Shown here in pieces: positions 1-5,441 of a stretch of 6,454 bases of DNA. The notes under the pieces were generated by a model. It did not search any database. It was not told the origin of the DNA and was given only the letters and a program-made list of their open reading frames with translations. A program made the translations under genes and the position numbers. The first letter of the stretch is position 1. Each line of letters begins with the position of its first letter. The DNA is taken from assembly GCA_017502065.1 (NCBI GenBank), contig JAFVVU010000108.1:1-6454 (forward strand), in the 5' to 3' direction. This stretch comes from Clostridia bacterium. GTDB lineage: Bacteria > Bacillota > Clostridia > RUG12999.

Positions 1-15
1 ACGCTCTTCCGATCT
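1..15. other. Illumina adapter remnant (assembly artefact)
   Basis: The first 15 bases, ACGCTCTTCCGATCT, are identical to the 3' end of the Illumina TruSeq read-1 adapter. On the minus strand they read AGATCGGAAGAGCGT, the familiar adapter read-through sequence. They interrupt the open reading frame of the membrane protein that comes in from the right, so they are not part of the organism's genome. This is seen directly; the adapter identity is recalled knowledge. Confidence 0.95.
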
Positions 16-215
16 AATACCTGTACCAAAATCATGAGCAAGTTAAACACTGCGCTCCATGTACCCAAAGTCATAAATGTAAATCTGATACTTAAAACAT
101 TCGGAACGGAAGAAATTGTTGAAACACCAAGCTCCGAGCATTTTGTAAGCGCAATTCCAAGACCCATAAAAAATGTTCCCACTATAAGAATAATATACCC
201 TTTTAACCCTTTCAT
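16..215 (-). CDS. YczE/DUF6198-like integral membrane protein, N-terminal fragment cut by adapter
   Basis: Only the first 66 codons are present; the frame is open up to the adapter at position 15. The start ATG (213-215) is preceded by AAGGGTGG (221-228) five bases upstream. The fragment has a first membrane helix at about residues 6-24 (YIILIVGTFFMGLGIAL), a segment with LGVSTISSVPNVLS at 29-42, and the beginning of another helix with TLGTWSAVFNLLMIL at 49-63. This pattern (GxGxALT, ELGVSxISSVP, TLGTW..FN) is typical of the YczE/YitT-like DUF6198 proteins, small membrane proteins of about 200 residues and unknown function. The gene lies downstream of the antiporter gene, separated by a hairpin, and its initiation site follows that hairpin by only about 20 bases, so it probably depends on read-through. 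Family assignment is from memory of the motif; the function is unknown. Confidence 0.75.
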
Positions 216-236
216 TATAACCACCCTTGAAATTAA

Positions 237-270
237 AATACGGGTACAGACGTACCCGTATTGTTTTTAT
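237..270 (-). terminator. Intergenic hairpin, terminator or attenuator within the transport operon
   Basis: Bases 237-247 and 252-262 form a perfect 11-bp stem (AATACGGGTAC and its complement) with a 4-base loop at 248-251. It begins four bases after the antiporter stop codon on the minus strand. On that strand the stem is followed by a T-rich tail (TTAATTTC, with further T in the stem end); on the plus strand it is followed by GTTTTTAT. It therefore has the form of a Rho-independent terminator in either direction. On the minus strand it lies 21 bases before the start codon of the next gene, leaving no room for a separate promoter, so partial termination is likely. Confidence 0.75.
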
Positions 271-1193
271 ATCAAATATACAAAATACGCCGCATACATT
301 ACAAGCATTACTGCTCCGGACCATCTTGCAAGCTTATACTTTCTGAAAGCAAACACCCAAAGTGCTACCCCCGATATAATCATTGCCCACATATCAAAGG
401 CAAATGACGGATTAAACACAACAGGAGTTATAAGCGCAGATGTACCTATTACGAACAGAAGATTGAATATATTGCTGCCGACAATGTTACCTATTGCAAT
501 ATCCGCTTTCCCTTTTATTGCCGCAGATACCGAGGTTACAAGTTCCGGAAGAGATGTTCCGAGAGCTACAATTGTAAGACCTATAAATCTCTCACTCATA
601 CCAAGTATGGTTGCAATTTTTGTTGCAGCATCTACTGTAAAATCACTACCAAAAAATATAAGCACCAGACCGACTACAGTAAGTAAAATCAGTTTCCACA
701 AAGGAAGCTGTTCTTCCTCATCTACTTCTTCTTTGTTTCGTTTTGCCATTACAAGCAGATATGCAAGGTATGCTATTAATGCCACCCAAAGAATTATTCC
801 TTCCCAAAGAACAATCTCATTTCCCGTAACGCAAAGTCCGAAGAACAGGAAGGAAATAAGTATCATAAATGGAATTTCATACTTTACTGTTGATTTTGCA
901 ACCGCCAGCGGTGTTATTACAGCCGTTATCCCAAGTATTATAAGAACATTAAGGAGATTGCTGCCGACAACATTTCCTATTGATAATGCTGCACTTCCTT
1001 TAAGTGCAGCCGTAATGCTTACAGCTGTTTCAGGGGCACTTGTTCCCATTGCAACAATTGTAAGTCCTATTACAAGCTGCGGGATTCCGAATTTCCCGGC
1101 AATGCCGGCTGTTCCTTCAACAAACCAATCCGCACCTTTAACAAGCATTGCAAACCCAAGAATCAAAAGCGCTATCTGCATGACCATACTCAT
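267..1193 (-). CDS. CaCA-family sodium/calcium antiporter (YrbG-like)
   Basis: This 308-residue protein is a complete calcium/cation antiporter of the YrbG/NCX type, which exchanges calcium (or a related cation) for sodium across the cytoplasmic membrane. About ten membrane helices form two inverted halves. The alpha-1 repeat (about 40-90) has GTSAPE with Glu55 and GNVVGSNLLN at 73-82; the alpha-2 repeat (about 204-252) has GTSLPE with Glu217 and GNIVGSNIFN at 235-244. Glu55 and Glu217 match the calcium-binding glutamates of the family. By hand alignment Asn244 stands where the archaeal NCX_Mj has Asp240. A short acidic loop (EEVDEEE, 155-161) joins the halves. The start is supported by AAAGGAG (1201-1207), seven bases upstream; ATG codons 3 and 5 are less well placed. 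The gene begins 25 bases after the NSS gene ends, so the two are probably cotranscribed. The transported ion is inferred from family only. Confidence 0.93.
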   Translation of the reverse strand: MSMVMQIALLILGFAMLVKGADWFVEGTAGIAGKFGIPQLVIGLTIVAMGTSAPETAVSITAALKGSAALSIGNVVGSNLLNVLIILGITAVITPLAVAKSTVKYEIPFMILISFLFFGLCVTGNEIVLWEGIILWVALIAYLAYLLVMAKRNKEEVDEEEQLPLWKLILLTVVGLVLIFFGSDFTVDAATKIATILGMSERFIGLTIVALGTSLPELVTSVSAAIKGKADIAIGNIVGSNIFNLLFVIGTSALITPVVFNPSFAFDMWAMIISGVALWVFAFRKYKLARWSGAVMLVMYAAYFVYLI

Positions 1194-1218
1194 ATTTTTT
1201 CTCCTTTGTAATTATCCC

Positions 1219-2577
1219 TTAAATTTTGAATATGCCAAGTCCGTCAAGAACGGAGGAAATTAAAATAAGTATAATACATATCGGAGCTACGTATTTAATA
1301 ACAATTTCAAACAGACCTTTGCTTTTGAATGGTGCTGATATTTCTATTTCATCAATAAGCGTTTTCGGTTTTATAACATATCCTACAAATATACATGTAA
1401 GAAGTGCCACAATCGGCATAAGCACGCTGTTGCTCATGAAGTCGAAGAATGTGAGAACATCCATACCGAGCGGTGCAAAAGAACTCCACACGCCAAAACC
1501 AAGTGTTGACGGAAGTCCAAGCAGAATTGTTCCAACAAAAACAATAAGGCACGCAAGCTTTCTGTTCATTTTTGTTTTATCGCAAATAAACGATACTATT
1601 GTTTCCATAAGTGAAATTGATGATGTGAGTGCTGCAAAAAGCACAAGAAGGAAAAATACTATTCCAACAACTGTACCACCATACATACTGTTAAATACTT
1701 TCGGAAGTGTCACAAACATAAGTCCCGGGCCTTTACCAAGTGCTTCCGGTGTTCCACCTGAAAATGCAAAGACTGCAGGAATAATCATAAGACCTGCAAG
1801 AAAAGCAATTCCTGTATCAAAAAGTTCTATGTTTCTTACCGAAGATTCAAGATTTACTTCTTTTTTCATGTATGAACCGTAGGTAATCATAATACCCATT
1901 GCAAGCGACATCGAATAGAAAAGCTGGCCCATTGCCGCAAGTACGGTTTTTATAGAAAATTTACTGAAGTCAGGTGTTATATAATAAAGAACACCTTCCA
2001 TTGCACCCGGCATACACATTGAATATATTGCAATGAATACTGAAAGCACAACAAGTACAGGCATAAGAATTTTGCTTACTTTTTCTATGCCTTTTTCAAC
2101 ACCGAGAAAAACAACAACCGATGTGAGAGTGGCATAAATAACAAACCATATAATCGGTTCCGCAGTTGAACCGGTAAATCCACCAAAGAATGAGTCCGTT
2201 GCAGCGTTTGCTGCACCGTTTACGATAAATTCAGCAAAATATTTTGTTACCCATCCGCCAATAACAGAATAGTACGGAAGAATGATTATCGGTACAAGTG
2301 CCGCAAGATAGCCTACAAAAGTAAACTTTTTATTGAGTTCTTTGAATGCACCAATTGCACTTAATCTTGTTTTTCTGCCTATTGCAATTTCTGCACACAT
2401 AAGAGCAAAACCAAATGTTATTGCAAGAAGAATATACACAAGCAGGAAAATACCGCCACCATACTGTGCGGCAAGATATGGGAATCGCCATATATTACCG
2501 AGACCTACCGCAGAACCTGCAGCAGCAAGAACAAATCCCAGTTTCCCGGTGAAACTGCTTCTTTTTTCGTTTGTCAT
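1219..2577 (-). CDS. Sodium-dependent transporter of the neurotransmitter:sodium symporter (NSS/SNF) family
   Basis: The 452-residue protein is a LeuT-fold carrier that would import an amino acid or related solute together with sodium. Helix 1 carries GSAVGLGNIWRFPY (21-34), with Asn28 and Arg31 at the sodium-site and gate positions. The unwound helix 6 reads SMSLAMGIMITYGSYM (222-237), and helix 8 has FAALTSSISLMET (314-326), the second sodium site. Asp254 at the start of helix 7 falls near the residue that is Asn286 in LeuT; an acid there is typical of chloride-independent bacterial members. I count 11 helices, the last at about 424-446, so helix 12 is absent, as in many prokaryotic members such as Tyt1. 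The start ATG at 2577 has AAGGGTGA just upstream (2585-2592) and lies behind a good promoter. It is the first gene of a leftward operon with the antiporter. The substrate cannot be told; tyrosine, tryptophan or other hydrophobic amino acids are possible. Confidence 0.93.
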   Translation of the reverse strand: MTNEKRSSFTGKLGFVLAAAGSAVGLGNIWRFPYLAAQYGGGIFLLVYILLAITFGFALMCAEIAIGRKTRLSAIGAFKELNKKFTFVGYLAALVPIIILPYYSVIGGWVTKYFAEFIVNGAANAATDSFFGGFTGSTAEPIIWFVIYATLTSVVVFLGVEKGIEKVSKILMPVLVVLSVFIAIYSMCMPGAMEGVLYYITPDFSKFSIKTVLAAMGQLFYSMSLAMGIMITYGSYMKKEVNLESSVRNIELFDTGIAFLAGLMIIPAVFAFSGGTPEALGKGPGLMFVTLPKVFNSMYGGTVVGIVFFLLVLFAALTSSISLMETIVSFICDKTKMNRKLACLIVFVGTILLGLPSTLGFGVWSSFAPLGMDVLTFFDFMSNSVLMPIVALLTCIFVGYVIKPKTLIDEIEISAPFKSKGLFEIVIKYVAPICIILILISSVLDGLGIFKI

Positions 2578-2602
2578 ATAAAAATCACCCTTTTTAAGAA
2601 AT

Positions 2603-2638
2603 TATTACTATTTTATCACATTTTCATACTGTTTGCAA
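2603..2638 (-). promoter_or_regulatory. Sigma-A type promoter for the NSS-antiporter operon
   Basis: On the minus strand, a -35 box TTGCAA (2633-2638) and a -10 box TAAAAT (2610-2615) are separated by exactly 17 bases. A TG one base before the -10 box gives an extended -10 (TGATAAAAT). Transcription should start near 2603, leaving a leader of about 25 bases that contains the AAGGGTGA ribosome binding site. The leader is too short for a riboswitch. The call is by pattern only. Confidence 0.7.
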
Positions 2639-2709
2639 GCATAGTTTTGTATCTGCACCAATTTTTCTGCTTCTTTTGACAAAAATTTCATTATTAAATT
2701 AGAAGATAC

Positions 2710-2719
2710 GTCAATTGAC
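2710..2719. promoter_or_regulatory. Palindrome overlapping the uraA -35 box, possible operator
   Basis: GTCAATTGAC is a perfect 10-bp inverted repeat whose right half contains most of the -35 hexamer of the rightward promoter (2715-2720). The nine bases TTGACAAAA starting at 2715 also occur at 2676-2684, 39 bases upstream. A repressor site is possible from the position. In AT-rich DNA a 10-bp palindrome and a 9-bp repeat can also arise by chance, so this is tentative. Confidence 0.3.
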
Positions 2720-2750
2720 AAAATGTGTGTTTTTATGTATAGTATTAATG
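2715..2750 (+). promoter_or_regulatory. Sigma-A type promoter for uraA-upp
   Basis: A consensus -35 box TTGACA (2715-2720) is followed after exactly 17 bases by TATAGT (2738-2743), one mismatch from the -10 consensus. Transcription should begin near 2750, giving a leader of about 47 bases that is almost all A and T until the ribosome binding site. I see no PyrR-type anti-terminator or terminator, nor any purine-type riboswitch, in this leader. Confidence 0.75.
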
Positions 2751-2782
2751 ATATGTATTTTTATCAAAATTTTATATTTTTT

Positions 2783-2789
2783 GGAGGGG
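2783..2789 (+). promoter_or_regulatory. Ribosome binding site of uraA
   Basis: GGAGGGG sits seven bases before the ATG at 2797 and is the only G-rich stretch in the leader. It fixes the start of the permease gene. Confidence 0.85.
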
Positions 2790-2796
2790 TTTTAAT

Positions 2797-4125
2797 ATGA
2801 AACTCGTTTATGGCGTAAAAGACAAGCCTACCTTCGGAAAACTGCTTGTGTTTGCACTCCAGCAGCTTCTTGCTATTCTGGCAGCAACAATCGCAGTTCC
2901 GGCAATTATTGGTAACGGCATGTCACACTCAGCAGCACTTTTCGGTGCAGGTCTTGGTACAATCGTGTATCAGTTGTTCACAAAATTCAAGAGCCCTGTA
3001 TTCCTTGGTTCTTCCTTCGCTTTCATCGGTTCAATGCTTGCAGCATTCGCAGCCAGCGTTTCAATGGCAGCAGGCTATGCAGGTCTTATAATCGGTGCAG
3101 CATTTGCAGGTCTTGTTTATGTTGTTCTTGCAATTATTGTTAAAATTGCAGGCGGTAAATGGATCAACAAGCTTATGCCTCCGGTTGTAATCGGACCTAC
3201 TGTTGCACTTATCGGTCTTTCACTTGCAGGTGCAGCTATAAGTGACCTTCAGGTTGGTAAAGTTATGGTTGACGGTGCTTCTGTTGCATCTCCGTATGCT
3301 TGCATTATCTGCGGTCTTGTTACTCTTGCGGTTGTTATCATCTGCTCCGTTTACGGCAAAAAAATGACAAAGCTTATTCCGTTCATTATCGGTATTGTTG
3401 CAGGTTATGCTCTTGCTGCAATCCTTACTGTAATTGGTAATGCAACAGGAAATCAGGCTCTTATGATTATTGATTTCTCCGCTTTTGCTAATATGAAATG
3501 GTATCCTGACTTTACATTCGTTACAGCACTTAAAGGCGTTAAAGAAATTGATGCAAGCTATATTGCAACAATCGCAGTTGCTTACATTCCGGTTGCATTT
3601 GTTGTATTTGCAGAACATATTGCTGACCATAAAAACTTAAGCACAATTATCGGCACAGAACTTCTTGAAGAACCGGGTCTCCACAGAACACTTCTTGGTG
3701 ACGGCATCGGTTCTGTTGCTGGCGCTTTCTTCGGCGGTTGCCCGAACACAACATACGGCGAATCTGTTGGTTGTGTAGCTATTACAGGTAATGCTTCTGT
3801 TGTTACAATTCTTGCAACAGCTATTATCGCAATGCTCGCATCCTTTGTTGCTCCGTTCGTAACATTCCTTGCAACAATTCCTAACTGCGTAATGGGCGGT
3901 GTTTGTATTTCACTTTACGGTTTCATTGCTGTTTCCGGTCTTAAAATGATTCAGCAGGTTGACTTAGGTCAGAATAAAAACCTGTTTGTTGTGGCAGTAA
4001 TACTTATTACAGGTATTGGCGGACTTACACTTACATTCGGTAAAGTTACAATCACAGCAATTGCTTGTGCTCTTATTCTTGGTATCCTTACCAACGTACT
4101 TGTGTCCAAAGCTAAGGAGGACTAA
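2797..4125 (+). CDS. uraA: Uracil permease, NCS2 (nucleobase:cation symporter-2) family
   Basis: The 442-residue membrane protein resembles E. coli UraA over its full length and would import uracil with a proton. Family marks in order are LQQLLAILAATIAVP (21-35) in helix 1, GSSFAFI (71-77) in the helix 3 strand region, and the helix 8 acid in VVFAEHIADH (269-278). The loop GLHRTLLGDGIGSV (294-307) is followed by PNTTYGE (316-322) in helix 10. Glu273 and Glu322 match the uracil-binding Glu241 and Glu290 of UraA. Asp277 stands where UraA has His245, with a histidine one place later. About 14 helices are expected, with no signal peptide. The gene directly precedes upp, which supports uracil rather than xanthine as substrate. 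Its last codons also contain the ribosome binding site of upp. The order permease then upp is the reverse of the upp-uraA order in E. coli. Xanthine or uric acid as substrate is unlikely. Confidence 0.93.
   Translation: MKLVYGVKDKPTFGKLLVFALQQLLAILAATIAVPAIIGNGMSHSAALFGAGLGTIVYQLFTKFKSPVFLGSSFAFIGSMLAAFAASVSMAAGYAGLIIGAAFAGLVYVVLAIIVKIAGGKWINKLMPPVVIGPTVALIGLSLAGAAISDLQVGKVMVDGASVASPYACIICGLVTLAVVIICSVYGKKMTKLIPFIIGIVAGYALAAILTVIGNATGNQALMIIDFSAFANMKWYPDFTFVTALKGVKEIDASYIATIAVAYIPVAFVVFAEHIADHKNLSTIIGTELLEEPGLHRTLLGDGIGSVAGAFFGGCPNTTYGESVGCVAITGNASVVTILATAIIAMLASFVAPFVTFLATIPNCVMGGVCISLYGFIAVSGLKMIQQVDLGQNKNLFVVAVILITGIGGLTLTFGKVTITAIACALILGILTNVLVSKAKED
4114..4120 (+). promoter_or_regulatory. 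Ribosome binding site of upp, inside the end of uraA
   Basis: AAGGAGG forms part of the final Lys-Glu-Asp codons of uraA. It ends 14 bases before the upp ATG, longer than the usual 5-9. No ATG, GTG or TTG lies closer, and the uraA stop codon falls between the two, so upp translation is probably coupled to that of uraA. Confidence 0.7.
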
Positions 4126-4134
4126 TACACCACT

Positions 4135-4764
4135 ATGGATAAAGTTATAGTATTTGACCATCCACTTATTCAGCACAAAACTACTATCCTTCGTCAGACA
4201 AGCACCACAAACAAAGAGTTTCGTGAGCTTGTTGAAGAAATCACAATGCTTATGTGTTATGAGGCGCTTCGTGATTTACCTCTTGAAGATGTGGAAATTG
4301 AAACACCTCTTACAAAAACAACACAGAAGATGATTAAAGGAAAGAAAATGGCAGTTGTTCCCATTCTCCGTGCCGGACTTGGTATGGTAAACGGTATGCT
4401 TAATCTTGTTCCTTCCGCAAAGGTTGGACATATTGGTATGTACCGTGATGAAGAAACAATGGAACCACACGAATATTACTGTAAGCTGCCGCCGGATATT
4501 GACAAACGACTTATCGTTGTTGTTGACCCGATGCTTGCAACAGGCGGTTCCGCAATTGATGCAATCAATCAGATTAAATCATATGGCGGTGCACAGATTA
4601 AGTTCCTTTGTCTTATTGCTGCTCCCGAAGGAATCAAAGCACTTTCCGAGGCACATCCGGATGTTGAAATCTACTGTGCTAACGTAGACGAATGTCTTAA
4701 CGAAAGATGTTATATTGTTCCCGGTCTTGGCGACGCAGGCGACAGAATTTTCGGAACTAAATAA
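4135..4764 (+). CDS. upp: Uracil phosphoribosyltransferase
   Basis: The 209-residue protein joins uracil to PRPP, giving UMP and pyrophosphate, in the cytoplasm (pyrimidine salvage). Its length is the normal one for the family (208-209). Clear Upp marks are [17 protein letters not shown] (68-84) and [11 protein letters not shown] (101-111). The PRPP-binding loop [10 protein letters not shown] lies at 131-140, and AAPEGI at 162-167. The uracil-binding C-terminus [17 protein letters not shown] (193-209) ends just like the E. coli enzyme. It begins nine bases after uraA and is followed by a strong terminator, so the pair forms a two-gene salvage operon. All key residues appear intact. PyrR, a bifunctional relative, is excluded by the Upp-type C-terminus. 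Confidence 0.97.
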   Translation: MDKVIVFDHPLIQHKTTILRQTSTTNKEFRELVEEITMLMCYEALRDLPLEDVEIETPLTKTTQKMIKGKKMAVVPILRAGLGMVNGMLNLVPSAKVGHIGMYRDEETMEPHEYYCKLPPDIDKRLIVVVDPMLATGGSAIDAINQIKSYGGAQIKFLCLIAAPEGIKALSEAHPDVEIYCANVDECLNERCYIVPGLGDAGDRIFGTK

Positions 4765-4778
4765 CAATATTCAAAAAC

Positions 4779-4808
4779 AAAACCACCCGCAAGGGTGGTT
4801 TTATTTTT
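4779..4808. terminator. Bidirectional Rho-independent terminator between convergent operons
   Basis: A perfect 10-bp stem (AAAACCACCC at 4779-4788, complement at 4793-4802) closes a GCAA loop, a GNRA-type tetraloop on the plus strand. A T run, TTTTATTTTT, covers 4799-4808. On the minus strand the same stem is followed by TTTTGTTTTTG. It ends uraA-upp from the left and the PrsW operon from the right. The right arm overlaps the stop codon of the 144-residue gene (4801-4803). Confidence 0.92.
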
Positions 4809-5235
4809 GGATATATTTTGTTATGAATTTTTCTATAAATTCTAAAAAACCTATATTCAGCAGAAATACCATAATAGGAATAAACTGAACAATAAAGGAA
4901 ATTATGCTTTTCCTCTTTTTTCTTAAAATAACAGAAAGAATAAGTCCTGCAATGCATAGCACCGGGATAGACATTGTTATCCAGCAGAATATATCAATTA
5001 GTGTTATGTATAACTGATTTGTTGCACCAATCGTTCCTTCTGATGCCATCAAAAGCAAAAAGTTGAAATTTGAAAACGGTATGTAGAGAAAAAATAAAAT
5101 AATATTGGTTATTATCCCCGCTTTATCAATTTTTGAAGATTTTTCCCACATTTCTTTATTTTTCTTAACATATATAAAACAAGTGAGTATTATCGCTGCA
5201 GCAAAAATACAGGCAAGCAAAATCAAGTCTTTCAT
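4801..5235 (-). CDS. Hypothetical four-helix membrane protein
   Basis: I do not recognise this 144-residue protein. It has four probable membrane helices at about residues 3-23, 40-62, 77-104 and 111-131. Charged stretches lie between the first two (KKNKEMWEKSSKIDK, 24-38) and between the last two (RKKRKS, 105-110). The positive loops suggest that both termini and the loop after helix 1 follow the usual inside-positive pattern, although the exact topology is unclear. No catalytic motif is visible. The start at 5235 is supported by GAGGTGA (5239-5245), with its GAGG core six bases from the ATG. The gene follows the 42-residue ORF by 29 bases and is the last gene of the leftward PrsW operon, ending inside the shared terminator. 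A real gene is likely, given the ribosome binding site, the clean membrane pattern and its position; no function can be assigned. Confidence 0.75.
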   Translation of the reverse strand: MKDLILLACIFAAAIILTCFIYVKKNKEMWEKSSKIDKAGIITNIILFFLYIPFSNFNFLLLMASEGTIGATNQLYITLIDIFCWITMSIPVLCIAGLILSVILRKKRKSIISFIVQFIPIMVFLLNIGFLEFIEKFITKYIQK

Positions 5236-5264
5236 TTTTCACCTCGTTATGTAAGGAAGCAGAT

Positions 5265-5393
5265 TTATTCTGCATCCTCTCCGCCGGGACCGTCTCTGCG
5301 GTCAGACTCATCGGCAGGACGGGCACGACCTGTTGAAATCCATTTATTGTCGGTTGCCGTTTTCTTGTCGTCTTGTTTCTTTTTATCGTCCAT
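5265..5393 (-). CDS. Small hydrophilic protein of 42 residues, unknown
   Basis: This short ORF encodes a highly charged protein with no membrane segment or cysteine. The first part is lysine- and aspartate-rich (MDDKKKQDDKK, 1-11), the middle has NKWISTGRARP (16-26), and the end has RRDGPGGEDAE (32-42). About half the residues are charged, and it looks disordered. Translation is well supported: AGAGGTGA (5398-5405) with its GAGG core seven bases before the ATG. It lies 48 bases after prsW and 29 bases before the four-helix gene, all on one strand. The 3' half is GC-rich: 36 of 50 bases at 5281-5330 are G or C by hand count, against an AT-rich background. A TATAAT (5413-5418, minus strand) lies upstream but lacks a well-placed -35 box, so cotranscription with prsW is more likely. 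The role is unknown. Confidence 0.65.
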   Translation of the reverse strand: MDDKKKQDDKKTATDNKWISTGRARPADESDRRDGPGGEDAE

Positions 5394-5441
5394 AATATCA
5401 CCTCTTAATAGTATTATAACTATTTACAGGCGAAATATTTA

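Noticed and set aside
43..324. A 93-residue minus-strand frame covering the antiporter end and the DUF6198-like start
   Set aside because: It overlaps both genes in another frame and spans the hairpin; the product is Tyr/Cys/Phe-rich without a domain, while the alternative frame gives a recognisable membrane protein.
34..1263. A 409-residue plus-strand open frame across the antiporter and beyond
   Set aside because: It is antisense to the well-supported antiporter gene and the start of the DUF6198-like gene, has no convincing ribosome binding site and gives a low-complexity Ser/Thr/Ile/Pro-rich product. The frame stays open because of codon bias on the other strand.
1226..1882. A 218-residue plus-strand frame
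   Set aside because: It is antisense to the NSS gene and its product resembles no family; it is a codon-bias shadow.
2676..2704. Second promoter candidate with TTGACA at 2676-2681
   Set aside because: At 16-18 bases downstream there is only TTAGAA or ATTAGA, a poor -10 box. The promoter at 2715-2743 is much better.
2744..2796. Possible PyrR attenuator or riboswitch in the uraA leader
   Set aside because: The leader is about 47 bases, nearly all A and T, with no stable stem, no PyrR-binding-loop-like sequence and no terminator.
5288..5303. Small hairpin GACCG-loop-CGGTC inside the 42-residue ORF
   Set aside because: Five base pairs with a six-base loop in a GC-rich coding stretch is expected by chance; there is no T run after it.
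5165..5401. A 78-residue minus-strand frame over the 42-residue ORF
   Set aside because: It lacks a well-placed ribosome binding site and overlaps the four-helix gene start. The 42-residue frame has AGAGGTGA at the right distance and fits the gene spacing.
5413..5418. TATAAT on the minus strand before the 42-residue ORF
   Set aside because: The only -35-like hexamer (TTGATA) is 21 bases away, and a start from this box would fall at the ribosome binding site itself. Cotranscription with prsW is simpler.
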